A DNA stretch of 64,000 nt from Phosphoribacter sp044220725. GTDB taxonomy: Bacteria > Actinomycetota > Actinomycetes > Actinomycetales > Dermatophilaceae. The notes beneath the pieces were generated by a model. It was not told the DNA's origin, did no database searches, and saw only the letters and a program-made list of their open reading frames with translations. Shown here in pieces: positions 40,657 through 49,023 of the stretch (positions within the stretch are counted from its first letter, which is position 1; the number at the start of each line of letters is the position of its first letter). Location: the NCBI GenBank assembly GCA_044220725.1, contig JBGAQN010000004.1, positions 44,824-108,823 of the forward strand, read 5' to 3'. A program made the position numbers and the translations under genes.

Positions 40657-42914
40657 CCGACCTCGTCATCGTGTCGTTGGAGGCTTGGGACGAGGTCTGG
40701 CGTCGCAACCAGCACCTCGTGGCGGGCCTGCTCCGTCAGGACCCAGATCTTCGGGTCCTGTTCGTCGAGCCCGCCGCCGACCCCCTGTATGCCGCCCTGC
40801 GGGCCCGGCAGGTGCCTCGGCCCGGTGCCGGACTGCGCCGTGGGCCCGCACTGACCGGAGTGCGCCCGGACCGTCTCTGGCTCTTCCAGCCGACGAAATG
40901 GCTTCCACGCATGCTCGATTCGCGAGTCGACCGGCGACTGTCGCGGGGGATTGTCGCGGCAGCCCGACGGGTCGGGTTCGCCGACCCACTGCTGTGGGTC
41001 AACGACCCGGCCGGGGCGGCGACGGTGACGGCCACGGGATGGCGCACCCTCTATGACATCACCGACGACTGGCTGCTGGCGCCTCGCACCCCGGCCGAGC
41101 ACGGCCGCCTGGTCGCCGACGAGGCCACCCTCCTGCAGCGGGCCGCCGACGTCGTCGTCTGTTCACCCGCCCTTGCCTCTTCCAAGTCCGTCGGACGCTC
41201 GGTCACTCTCGTCGCCAACGCTGTGGACCTTCCCGCCTTTCACCAGGACGTGCCGCGGCCCAGGGATCTGCCAAGCGGACAGGTGGCGCTCTACGTCGGG
41301 ACGGTGCACACCGACCGGATGGATCTGGGCCTGCTCGCCGAGACCGCGGCTGCCCTGACCGGCCGGGCCACCGTTGTCTGCGTCGGGCCGGCACCGCTGT
41401 CGGCCACCGACCGGGCTTCCCTGGTCGCAGCCGGCGTGCGGCTGCTCGGGGTCCGGCCCGCCGCGGCAGTCCCCGGCTATCTGCGCCATGCCGACGTCTT
41501 GCTCGTCCCCCACGTGGTCACTGCGTTCACCGAGAGTCTCGACCCGATCAAGCGCTACGAATACCGCGCCGCAGCACGGCCCGTCGTCTCGACACCGGTG
41601 GCCGGGTTCGCCGATTCGGGGACACCGCGAGTGACGGTCGCGGCGCGGGCCGACTTCCCGGCGGCCGTGCTGGCCGCCTTGCCGCCGGTGGGCGACGGGT
41701 CAGGCATCCTGCCGCCGGTGGACACCGAGGTCCCGACGTGGGCCGAGCGGGTCACCCAGATGCAGGCCGTGTTGGAGCGCGTCGCCGCCAGCCCCACGAC
41801 GCGCACCCGGCCCAGGGTGGCCATCGCCCACGATTACCTCACCCAACGCGGCGGAGCCGAACGCGTGGTCCTGTCGATGCTCACGGCGTTCCCGGAAGCC
41901 ACCGTGTTCACGACCCTCTACCACCCCGACGGAACCTTCCCCGAGTTCGCCCACGCCCACATCGTCACCTCCCCCCTCAACCGGATCCCGCTTGTGCGGC
42001 GCAACCACCGGGTGGCTCTGCCGATGCTCGCCTGGGCCGTCGGTCGGCTTCGTCCGGACGCCGACGTGCTCGTCGTCTCCAGCAGTGGCTGGGCCCACGG
42101 GATCCGCCCAACCGGCCGACGAATCATCTACTGTCACAACCCGGCTCGCTGGCTCTACCAGACCGACGAATACCTCGGCAGCGCCGGTCGGCGCTCGCCC
42201 GTGCGCCTGTCGTTAGGTGTGCTTCGGCCGTGGCTGGTCCGCTGGGACCGCCGGGCGGCTCGGTCCGCAGACCGCTATCTGGCCAACTCTGCGGTCGTGC
42301 GGGACCGGGTGCGAGCGGCATACGGGATCGATGCGGCCGTGCTGCCGGCCCCGCATGCGATCGACACATCGGGGGAACAGCAGGTGCCGGTCGGCGTGGC
42401 GGACTGGGCGCAGGAGCGCTTCTATCTCGTGGTGTCCCGGCTGCTGCCCTACAAGAACGTCGACGTCGTCGTCACCGCGTTTGCCGGTATGCCGTCGCGT
42501 CGGCTTGTCGTCGTCGGCGACGGGCCCGGCCGGGCCGCCCTCGTTCGCGATCTGCCAGGCAACGTCAGGGTGTTGTCTGGGGTGACCGACGCGCAGCTGC
42601 GTTGGCTCTACGCCGCGGCCACGGCCCTGGTGGCGGCGAGCCACGAGGACTACGGGCTCACACCGCTGGAGGCCGCGGCCTTCGGGGTGCCGACGCTGGC
42701 TCTGCAGGCTGGTGGCTACCTTGAGACAGTCGTCCCGGAGGTCACCGGGCTGTTCTTCCCTGAGCCGACCGCGGCGGCCGTCGCCGCGGCCGTGGCGGCG
42801 AGCGAACGGCATACCTGGTCGGAGCAGGCGATTCGCGAGCATGCGGCCCGGTTTGCCGAGGACCGGTTCGTGGCGGCGCTGCACGCGCAGGTAGAGGAGG
42901 TGACGCGTCAATGA
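40653..42914 (+). CDS. Double GT4 glycosyltransferase fusion
   Basis: This 753-residue protein holds two complete GT-B units. The first (about 1-375) has LVIVSLEAWDEVWRRNQHLV, TLYDITDDWLLAP, VALYVGTVHTDRMDLGLLAE and ESLDPIKRYEYRAAARPVVS, like GT1/GT4 proteins such as UDP-galactofuranosyl or glucuronosyl transferases. The second (about 388-745) begins VAIAHDYLTQRGGAERVVLS and has IIYCHNPARWLYQTDEYLGS, YLVVSRLLPYKNVDVVVTAF and ASHEDYGLTPLEAAAFGVPT, the pattern of WbaZ-like mannosyltransferases. The fusion suggests two successive sugar additions. It has one TTA codon (42213). It is coupled by overlap on both sides. Confidence 0.87.
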   Translation: MTDLVIVSLEAWDEVWRRNQHLVAGLLRQDPDLRVLFVEPAADPLYAALRARQVPRPGAGLRRGPALTGVRPDRLWLFQPTKWLPRMLDSRVDRRLSRGIVAAARRVGFADPLLWVNDPAGAATVTATGWRTLYDITDDWLLAPRTPAEHGRLVADEATLLQRAADVVVCSPALASSKSVGRSVTLVANAVDLPAFHQDVPRPRDLPSGQVALYVGTVHTDRMDLGLLAETAAALTGRATVVCVGPAPLSATDRASLVAAGVRLLGVRPAAAVPGYLRHADVLLVPHVVTAFTESLDPIKRYEYRAAARPVVSTPVAGFADSGTPRVTVAARADFPAAVLAALPPVGDGSGILPPVDTEVPTWAERVTQMQAVLERVAASPTTRTRPRVAIAHDYLTQRGGAERVVLSMLTAFPEATVFTTLYHPDGTFPEFAHAHIVTSPLNRIPLVRRNHRVALPMLAWAVGRLRPDADVLVVSSSGWAHGIRPTGRRIIYCHNPARWLYQTDEYLGSAGRRSPVRLSLGVLRPWLVRWDRRAARSADRYLANSAVVRDRVRAAYGIDAAVLPAPHAIDTSGEQQVPVGVADWAQERFYLVVSRLLPYKNVDVVVTAFAGMPSRRLVVVGDGPGRAALVRDLPGNVRVLSGVTDAQLRWLYAAATALVAASHEDYGLTPLEAAAFGVPTLALQAGGYLETVVPEVTGLFFPEPTAAAVAAAVAASERHTWSEQAIREHAARFAEDRFVAALHAQVEEVTRQ

Positions 42915-43870
42915 CTCGGGTATCGGTGATCATCCCCGCCTTCGAGCCGGGAGAACTGCTGGCACGCAGTGTCGGGTCGGTCCTGGATCAGGTGGGTGTC
43001 GAGCTCGAGGTGCTTGTCGTCGACGACGGTTCCTCCCAGGATCTGTCCTGGGTGGCCGAGCACCCCGATCCGCGGCTGACCTACCTGCGCCAGCCCAACC
43101 GCGGCGTCTCGGTCGCGCGCAACGTCGGTGTGTCGCTAGCGCGCTCGGAGTGGGTCGCGCTGTTGGACCAGGACGACGAGTGGCTTCCCGACAAGTTGGC
43201 CAGGCAACTGGCCTTGGCCGAGAAGAGCCCGGCTGCGGCCTTCATCGCCACGGGATTCGAGTGGGTGCTGCCCTCAGGGCCGGTCGTCAAGCACTGCCCG
43301 GTCATCGACTACAGCGGTGTGCTGTCCGGGGAACATACTGTCTGCCTGAGCTCCGTCGTGGTGCGTCGTGAGCGCTATCACGCGGTCGGCGGGCATTCAC
43401 CACTGCTGCGGCAACAGCAGGACTCGGGGCTCCTGCTGGAGTTGCTCCGGACCTTCGGCCCCGCCGATACCGTCTCCGACCCACTCGTGCGCTACCACGT
43501 CCACAGCGCCAACACGTCCCAGGACTACCTCACGGCCGCCCGCGAATGGGATGCCCTGCTCGATGCCCACGAAGCCCTTGCCACCGCCCGAGGGCAATCG
43601 GGCGTCCTCACGGCGATCGCGACGGGCCGACGAGAGGGCCGTCGACACTACGGTGAGCTGGCCGTGGAAGCGGCCTCCGCCGCCGCTCGAGCTCGCTCGT
43701 TGGGTCAGGTGGCTGGGCACGTGGGCGCGGCTGCACGGCTCAACCCAGCCCATTTGGCTGCGTCGGCCACTCGGGCGGTGCGACGACGGGTCCGGCGTCG
43801 TCCTCGGGGGTCGGCGGATTCGGCCGCAGGCCAGCGGCCGGATTCGGCGCTCGGAGCCGGTGGCGCATGA
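42911..43870 (+). CDS. Glycosyltransferase family 2
   Basis: The 319-residue product opens with the classic GT2 start VSVIIPAFEPGELLARSVGS, followed by LEVLVVDDGSSQDLSWVAEH (first acidic motif), NRGVSVARNVGVSLARSEWV and ALLDQDDEWLPDKLARQLAL, where DQDD is the DxD region. HSPLLRQQQDSGLLLELLRT follows. The last 90 residues are Ala/Arg-rich without helix-forming membrane stretches. The ATG overlaps the upstream stop and the stop overlaps the next ATG. Family membership is clear; donor and acceptor are not. Confidence 0.88.
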   Translation: MTRVSVIIPAFEPGELLARSVGSVLDQVGVELEVLVVDDGSSQDLSWVAEHPDPRLTYLRQPNRGVSVARNVGVSLARSEWVALLDQDDEWLPDKLARQLALAEKSPAAAFIATGFEWVLPSGPVVKHCPVIDYSGVLSGEHTVCLSSVVVRRERYHAVGGHSPLLRQQQDSGLLLELLRTFGPADTVSDPLVRYHVHSANTSQDYLTAAREWDALLDAHEALATARGQSGVLTAIATGRREGRRHYGELAVEAASAAARARSLGQVAGHVGAAARLNPAHLAASATRAVRRRVRRRPRGSADSAAGQRPDSALGAGGA

Positions 43871-45078
43871 CCGGCAACGACGATCCGGGATCACCACCCA
43901 GGGTCACCGGGCAACGGCCGCTCCGAGTGCTACTTATCAGCCCGGTCGGTTCCCACGACGTCCACTCGGGGGACGTGACCTACACCTCGGAAGTGCTGGC
44001 AACGCCCCCGCCAGGGGTCCGTTATGTGTCGTATCGAGAAGCGTTCGACGAGGGGAGTCTGGTGGAGCTGGGCCGGTGGCGCGGCGAATCTGGTCGGCCC
44101 CGAACCCCTGCTGCGGTGGCGTTGGCGGCGGCAGCCAAGGCCGAGTGGCTCGTGCGTCGATCAGGGCGGGTCTTCAGAGAGCCGATCCGGCACTTCCGGG
44201 CCGATCCGGCCGCGTTCGACCTGGTCCACACCCACGTGTTCCACACCCGGTTCGCTGGTGAGCATCCCCCGGTGGTGTCGTCGGCCGGTGCCCCCTTGGC
44301 CTGGCTCTATCGCGACGCCTGGGGTTGGCCGGCTCGCGATCTGCGGCTCGCGACGGGATTCGACCAGGCGCTAGGGCGGCTGTCCGGAGCGACGATGTGC
44401 ACTCACCCGGGTGGACAGGCCCGGCGCTTCATCGCACCCAGCCGGTATCTGCGGAAGTGGCTCGTGGACCAGGGCTGGCCGGCCACTCGGGTCGACGTCG
44501 TGCCCAACTACTGCTCGGCTCCCGCCCGCGTCGAGCGACGCACCCAATCGTCGAGGCCGACCATCGGTTTCGTCGCCAAGGACTTCGACGCCAAGGGCGG
44601 CGACCTGGTCCTTCGGGCCTTCGAACGATTACGCAGGACGGTGCCGGAGGCCCGGCTGGTCATTGTTGGATCCACCCCCCGCATGGGGGCCGCGGAGCTG
44701 GCGGCGCGCGGCATCTCGTGGACGCCGATGGTGTCGCGGCGGGAGTTGCTTGACGAGGTTCTCCCGACCCTCGACGTGCTGGCGCATCCATCCGGCGTGG
44801 ATGCCCTGCCCTACAGCGTGATGGAGGCGTTGGCCCGAGGCATCCCGGCGTTGGTCTCGGACCATACATCGCTGCCCGAACTCGTCGAGGACGGTGCCGG
44901 GCTCGCGGTCCCGCGCACCGTCGACGCAGTCACCGACGGTCTGGAGCACCTGCTGCGACCCGACATCTGGTCCAGCACTTCAGCCGCGGCTCAAGCCCAT
45001 TTCGAACGCCGGTTCAGCGCCGCTACCCAGTCGGTGCTCCTGGGCCATGCCTACCGTCGGGCGTTGGCCGCGAGCTGA
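43867..45078 (+). CDS. Glycosyltransferase family 4
   Basis: The 403-residue GT-B protein has VLLISPVGSHDVHSGDVTYT at the N-terminus, FDLVHTHVFHTRFAGEHPPV, FIAPSRYLRKWLVDQGWPAT and VDVVPNYCSAP. The C-terminal domain has TIGFVAKDFDAKGGDLVLRA, VLAHPSGVDALPYSVMEALA and GIPALVSDHTSLPELVEDGA. It is the last gene of the coupled plus-strand run that starts at 35089. It contains one TTA codon (44629). The convergent initiating sugar-transferase gene ends 10 bp away. Confidence 0.87.
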   Translation: MTGNDDPGSPPRVTGQRPLRVLLISPVGSHDVHSGDVTYTSEVLATPPPGVRYVSYREAFDEGSLVELGRWRGESGRPRTPAAVALAAAAKAEWLVRRSGRVFREPIRHFRADPAAFDLVHTHVFHTRFAGEHPPVVSSAGAPLAWLYRDAWGWPARDLRLATGFDQALGRLSGATMCTHPGGQARRFIAPSRYLRKWLVDQGWPATRVDVVPNYCSAPARVERRTQSSRPTIGFVAKDFDAKGGDLVLRAFERLRRTVPEARLVIVGSTPRMGAAELAARGISWTPMVSRRELLDEVLPTLDVLAHPSGVDALPYSVMEALARGIPALVSDHTSLPELVEDGAGLAVPRTVDAVTDGLEHLLRPDIWSSTSAAAQAHFERRFSAATQSVLLGHAYRRALAAS

Positions 45079-45088
45079 GGAACCGGGG

Positions 45089-46534
45089 TCAGTAGGCCCC
45101 ACTTCGGTCTCGCATCGCGCGCAAGGTGCGCCAGAGGATGCGCAGGTCGCTGGTGAACGACCAGTTCTCGACGTAGTAGAGGTCCAATCGGACGCTGTCC
45201 TCCCAGGACAGGTCGCTGCGGCCGCTCACCTGCCACAGCCCGGTCAGGCCAGGCTTGACCAACAGGCGCCGGTGGACGTCACCGTCGTACTGAGCCACTT
45301 CACTCTCCAGCGGCGGGCGTGGGCCGACCAGACTCATGTCGCCACGCAGCACATTGGTCAGTTGGGGGAGCTCGTCGAGGCTAGAGCGACGCAGGAAGCG
45401 TCCGATCCGCGTCACCCGAGGGTCGGCGTGAAGCTTGAACAAGGGTCCGTCCGCGTCGTTGGCCTCCGGGCGGACCTGGTCGGCGCCGACATGCATCGTG
45501 CGGAACTTGGCCATGACAAAACTGCGTCCGCCCTGACCGACCCGACGTTGGGTGAAGAAGACCGGACCGCGGTCCTCGGCCCGGATGAGCGCAGCGACAA
45601 CGACAAAGACGGGGGCGAGGGCCACCAGCAGCAGCGCCGCCCCGATGACGTCGAAGGCGGACTTCATCGCCAGGCGTGGACCGGTGAGCCGTGGGGCATC
45701 GACGTAGAGCAACGGGAGGCCGGCGACCGGTCGAGCCTGAATTCGGGGACCAGCGACGTCCGTCATGCCAGGGGACACGACGAGGTCGATCCCCGTGCCC
45801 TCCAACGCCCAGCCGAGTTTGCGCAGTCCGCTGGACCCGAGGCGCGACGAGGCGGCATACGCGACGACATCGGCGCCCACGTGCTCAGCCCAGCGGGCGG
45901 CGTCCTCTTCGGCCCCTACGACGGGGATAGACCCCACCGAGGACGGGGCGTCGGAGCTGCAGATCGCCACCACCCGGAAGCCGGCGTCCGTGGCAGCATG
46001 CAAGTCCCTGACCAGAGGGCCAACGTGTTCGAGATCGCCGACGACGAGCACGGCGTCGGCGAAGCGGCCGTGAGCGCGTTGTCGGCCCAGCCAACCCCGC
46101 CACAGCCGTCGGGTGACCAGCAACCCGACCAGGCCGGCCGGGAAGGCGACCAGCAGGTAGCCCCGCGCCAACTCCAGTTTCGACAGGTAGCTGACGATGG
46201 CGAGGGAGGCAAAGAGCGCGAAGGTGGCGTTGACGACGGCGCGGTATTCCTGGGTGCCGTGCCCGAGCATCCGGGGGTCGTATGCCGAGTGGATGAGAAG
46301 CGACACCAGCCACAGGGCAACCAGGGCCAGCGACACCCAGCTGTATTGCAGTTCCCAGGCCGAGGTCATCGGGTCGATGCCGGGTGCGTCGAGCCCGCCG
46401 AAGCGCAACACATGGGCGCTGGTGACCGCGGCGCCCAGGACGACAAGGTCAGAGACCACCAACCAGCGTGCGACCCGGCGGACCCCTGCGCGGCCCTCGA
46501 CCGCGGCGATCGCCGACTGGCTTCGCAACGCCAT
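45089..46534 (-). CDS. Undecaprenyl-phosphate sugar phosphotransferase (WbaP/CpsE-like initiating enzyme)
   Basis: The roughly 481-residue product has four to five N-terminal membrane helices, a cytosolic nucleotide-binding-like middle domain (ADAVLVVGDLEHVGPLVRDL) and the bacterial sugar transferase domain. The latter has a membrane hairpin KSAFDVIGAALLLVALAP, FVMAKFRTMHVGADQV, RFLRRSSLDELPQLTNVLRG, MSLVGPRPPLE and VKPGLTGLWQVSGRSDLSWE. It moves a sugar-1-phosphate onto undecaprenyl phosphate, the first step of repeat-unit assembly. The ATG at 46534 has GGGAGG upstream; the frame further upstream overlaps the divergent glycosyltransferase gene and is not conserved. It is divergent from that gene, leaving 133 bp for promoters. 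Confidence 0.92.
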   Translation of the reverse strand: MALRSQSAIAAVEGRAGVRRVARWLVVSDLVVLGAAVTSAHVLRFGGLDAPGIDPMTSAWELQYSWVSLALVALWLVSLLIHSAYDPRMLGHGTQEYRAVVNATFALFASLAIVSYLSKLELARGYLLVAFPAGLVGLLVTRRLWRGWLGRQRAHGRFADAVLVVGDLEHVGPLVRDLHAATDAGFRVVAICSSDAPSSVGSIPVVGAEEDAARWAEHVGADVVAYAASSRLGSSGLRKLGWALEGTGIDLVVSPGMTDVAGPRIQARPVAGLPLLYVDAPRLTGPRLAMKSAFDVIGAALLLVALAPVFVVVAALIRAEDRGPVFFTQRRVGQGGRSFVMAKFRTMHVGADQVRPEANDADGPLFKLHADPRVTRIGRFLRRSSLDELPQLTNVLRGDMSLVGPRPPLESEVAQYDGDVHRRLLVKPGLTGLWQVSGRSDLSWEDSVRLDLYYVENWSFTSDLRILWRTLRAMRDRSGAY

Positions 46535-46667
46535 ATCCCTGGTGCCTCCCGTCGGCTCGGCTCGACACACCGAACCATGCTGGATCGTGTTCGAGCATAA
46601 CGAGCCCGTCCCTCCCCCGCGGAGTGAATCCCGATGCAAGGTGGTGCAGGATGAGAAGGTGGGCCGC

Positions 46668-47852
46668 ATGAGGCAAGCCCACCCCAGGCCGCGCGAGGGC
46701 CCGGAGTCATCCGAGGGCCCGGGCTGCCCGGCCGCCCGGATAGCGGTGGCGGTCAATGGCAAGTGGCTGGCGCAGCGGCGCACGGGGACGCAGCGCTACG
46801 CCGAGGAAATCACCCGGCGGTTGGTGGCCGATCCTCGTCTGGACGTCCTGCTTGCCCTGCCCGCCAACGCCGCAACCCCCGGCTGGCTCTCGGCGACGAC
46901 GCAGATCCGCCGATCCCGACTTCGTGGGGTGGTCTTCGAGCAAATCGCCCTGCCCCGGCTGGCCCGCGGCCGATTGCTGTTGAGCCTGGCGGGACCGGCG
47001 CCGTTGGTCGTCGGACACCAAGTGGTGACCATGCATGACGCCACTCCGTTCCGATTCCCACACACCTACAGCGCAGCCTTCGGTCGGTGGCACCGGACGA
47101 TCTATCGCGTGCTCGCCCGCCGGGCCCGGGCGGTCATCACGGTGTCCGAGTTCAGCGCGACGGAATTGGCCGACGTGCTCCAGCACGACCGCGCCCGCTT
47201 CGAGGTCATCCCGAACGGCGCCGACCACGTCACGGACATCGCACCCGAGCGCCCCGACCTTCCCGGCGTCGACCTCGATGCCGGCTATGCCCTGTGCGTG
47301 GGCACGCTGGCCGACCACAAGAACCTCGCCGACACGCTCGCTGCGTTGGACCGAGCCGGACTGGTCACCATCGTCGTGGGGGCAAGCGGTCCGGCCCGCG
47401 TCTTCGCGGGTGGCGGGTCGGCGCCGCGTGAGGGGTCGACGATTCGATACGCAGGGCCGGTCGCCGATGAGCACCTGGTCTGGCTGTATCGCCACGCGAC
47501 AGCGCTGGTGTTCCCGTCCCGCTACGAAGGATTCGGCCTCCCCGTCGTCGAGGCGCAGGCCAGCGGATGCCCGGTCGTCGTGTCCACGGCCGCGTCCTTG
47601 CCGGAGGTGGCGGGGAAAGGCGCGGTGTTCTTCGATCCCGCCGACCCTCAGGTCGTCCCCGACCTGGTGCGCCAGCTAGGCACCGACGCAGCCTGGCGCG
47701 CCGGGGTGATTGCCGCCGGTTCGGCGAACGCCGACCGCTTCCGTTGGCAGGTCAGTGCCGCGCGGACCGCAGACCTGCTGGTCCGGGCCGCTTCGCCGAC
47801 CGCACGGCGGCATACACCTGCCGGTATGCCGTGGCGACGGCGGGCCAACTGA
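46668..47852 (+). CDS. Glycosyltransferase family 4 (mannosyltransferase-like)
   Basis: The 394-residue product shows VAVNGKWLAQRRTGTQRYAE near residue 27-46, a start seen in MtfB-type GT4 proteins. MHDATPFRFPHTYSAAFGRW, VITVSEFSATELADVLQ, VIPNGADHVTD, CVGTLADHKNLADTLAAL and the C-terminal VFPSRYEGFGLPVVEAQASG follow. The ATG at 46668 is preceded by AAGGTGGG; GTG 46659 is an alternative. The last 101 bp overlap the convergent GT4 gene, so both C-termini come from the same DNA; the overlap is Arg/Ala-rich on both strands. Sugar specificity is unknown. Confidence 0.86.
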   Translation: MRQAHPRPREGPESSEGPGCPAARIAVAVNGKWLAQRRTGTQRYAEEITRRLVADPRLDVLLALPANAATPGWLSATTQIRRSRLRGVVFEQIALPRLARGRLLLSLAGPAPLVVGHQVVTMHDATPFRFPHTYSAAFGRWHRTIYRVLARRARAVITVSEFSATELADVLQHDRARFEVIPNGADHVTDIAPERPDLPGVDLDAGYALCVGTLADHKNLADTLAALDRAGLVTIVVGASGPARVFAGGGSAPREGSTIRYAGPVADEHLVWLYRHATALVFPSRYEGFGLPVVEAQASGCPVVVSTAASLPEVAGKGAVFFDPADPQVVPDLVRQLGTDAAWRAGVIAAGSANADRFRWQVSAARTADLLVRAASPTARRHTPAGMPWRRRAN

Positions 47853-48936
47853 ACTCGGCGAGCCGCGCGCGACCGGCGGCCGCGAGGCGGCCGGCCAACC
47901 CTGGATCCTCGATGAGCCGCACGACGGACTCGGCCAGCTTGGCGGCATCGGTCGGGTCAACGAGGAGCCCGTCGACACCGGTGCGCACGAGACCGGCCAG
48001 CCCGTCCCGATCCGCGGCGACGACCGGGGTCCCCGACCGCCACGCCTCCAGCAGGACGATGCCGAAGGCCTCTCGCCGGCTGGGGATGACGACGACGTCG
48101 GCTGCGGCCATCTCGGCCGCCACGGCGCCCGGGTGCAACCTGCCGAGGAACGTCACGTCGGCATCGACGCCCACGGTCTGGGCGTGGGCGCGCAGGGCGT
48201 CCTCTGCCGATCCGGAACCGCCGATCCGGAGCCGGACCCCGGGCACGCGCTCGCGAACCAGGGGCAGGGCCGAGACGAGCAGGTCGAAGCCTTTGACCGC
48301 CTCGATCCGGCCGACCGCGACGATCGTCGCGGTCGCTCCCGTTGGCGAGGGCAGGGGCGCGCTGGGCTCTACCGCGACGCCGTTGGGCACGACCTGTCCT
48401 CCCGACAGACCGAACCGCGTGCGAAGGTCGGCCAACACCGCGTCCGAGACTCCGGTCACCGCGTCGGCTCGGCGCAGGGTGACCTTCAGGGCGAACCGCA
48501 CGAGCCGCGAACCCGAGAAGACGTCTGGGTCCATGAACGTCTCGCCATGGCTGGTGACCACCAATGGCAGGCGGGCCGAGGCAGCCAGCGCCGCGGCATA
48601 CACCCCGTTTGGCCCGAAACAGTGCACGTGCAGCAGGTCCGGGCGATCCTCGGCCAGGGCGGCGCGCCAGGCCCGCCAGGCAGCGGGGGCCCGTCGGGAG
48701 AAGGTGAGCACGCCGGCCGGCCGGGCTGTGGGCAAGGGGGTCGGCAGGTAGCGGACCCGAACCCCGTCCAGGTCGCCCTCGCCCAGGTGCTCGCCCCGGT
48801 CGACGGTCCACACGAGCACGGTGTGGCCCAGCGCCTGCAGGGACGCAGCGACCTGGCGCACATGTTCCTCGACACCGCCGACATAGGGCGCATAGGAGGA
48901 GGACACCAGGGCGATCCGCAGCGGGTTCTCGGGCAC
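47752..48936 (-). CDS. Glycosyltransferase family 4
   Basis: The 394-residue GT-B protein starts RIALVSSSYAPYVGGVEEHV, the GxGGVE loop typical of GT4 enzymes, followed by PDLLHVHCFGPNGVYAAALA, VTSHGETFMDPDVFSGSRLV and VVPNGVAVEPS. The C-terminal domain has IVAVGRIEAVKGFDLLVSAL, VVVIPSRREAFGIVLLEAWR and GTPVVAADRDGLAGLVRTGV. It is convergent with, and overlaps by 101 bp, the GT4 gene at 46668, and diverges from the GT4 gene at 49024 with 87 bp between starts. Its donor is not predictable from sequence. Confidence 0.88.
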   Translation of the reverse strand: MPENPLRIALVSSSYAPYVGGVEEHVRQVAASLQALGHTVLVWTVDRGEHLGEGDLDGVRVRYLPTPLPTARPAGVLTFSRRAPAAWRAWRAALAEDRPDLLHVHCFGPNGVYAAALAASARLPLVVTSHGETFMDPDVFSGSRLVRFALKVTLRRADAVTGVSDAVLADLRTRFGLSGGQVVPNGVAVEPSAPLPSPTGATATIVAVGRIEAVKGFDLLVSALPLVRERVPGVRLRIGGSGSAEDALRAHAQTVGVDADVTFLGRLHPGAVAAEMAAADVVVIPSRREAFGIVLLEAWRSGTPVVAADRDGLAGLVRTGVDGLLVDPTDAAKLAESVVRLIEDPGLAGRLAAAGRARLAEFSWPAVATAYRQVYAAVRSAKRPGPAGLRSARH

Positions 48937-49023
48937 GGCCGCTGTCCCTCCTCATGCCCACAGAGCGGGCGCGTCGACGGTGTCCGCAGTAAGCGAACAT
49001 TGGTCAGTTGGCATCATGGCACC

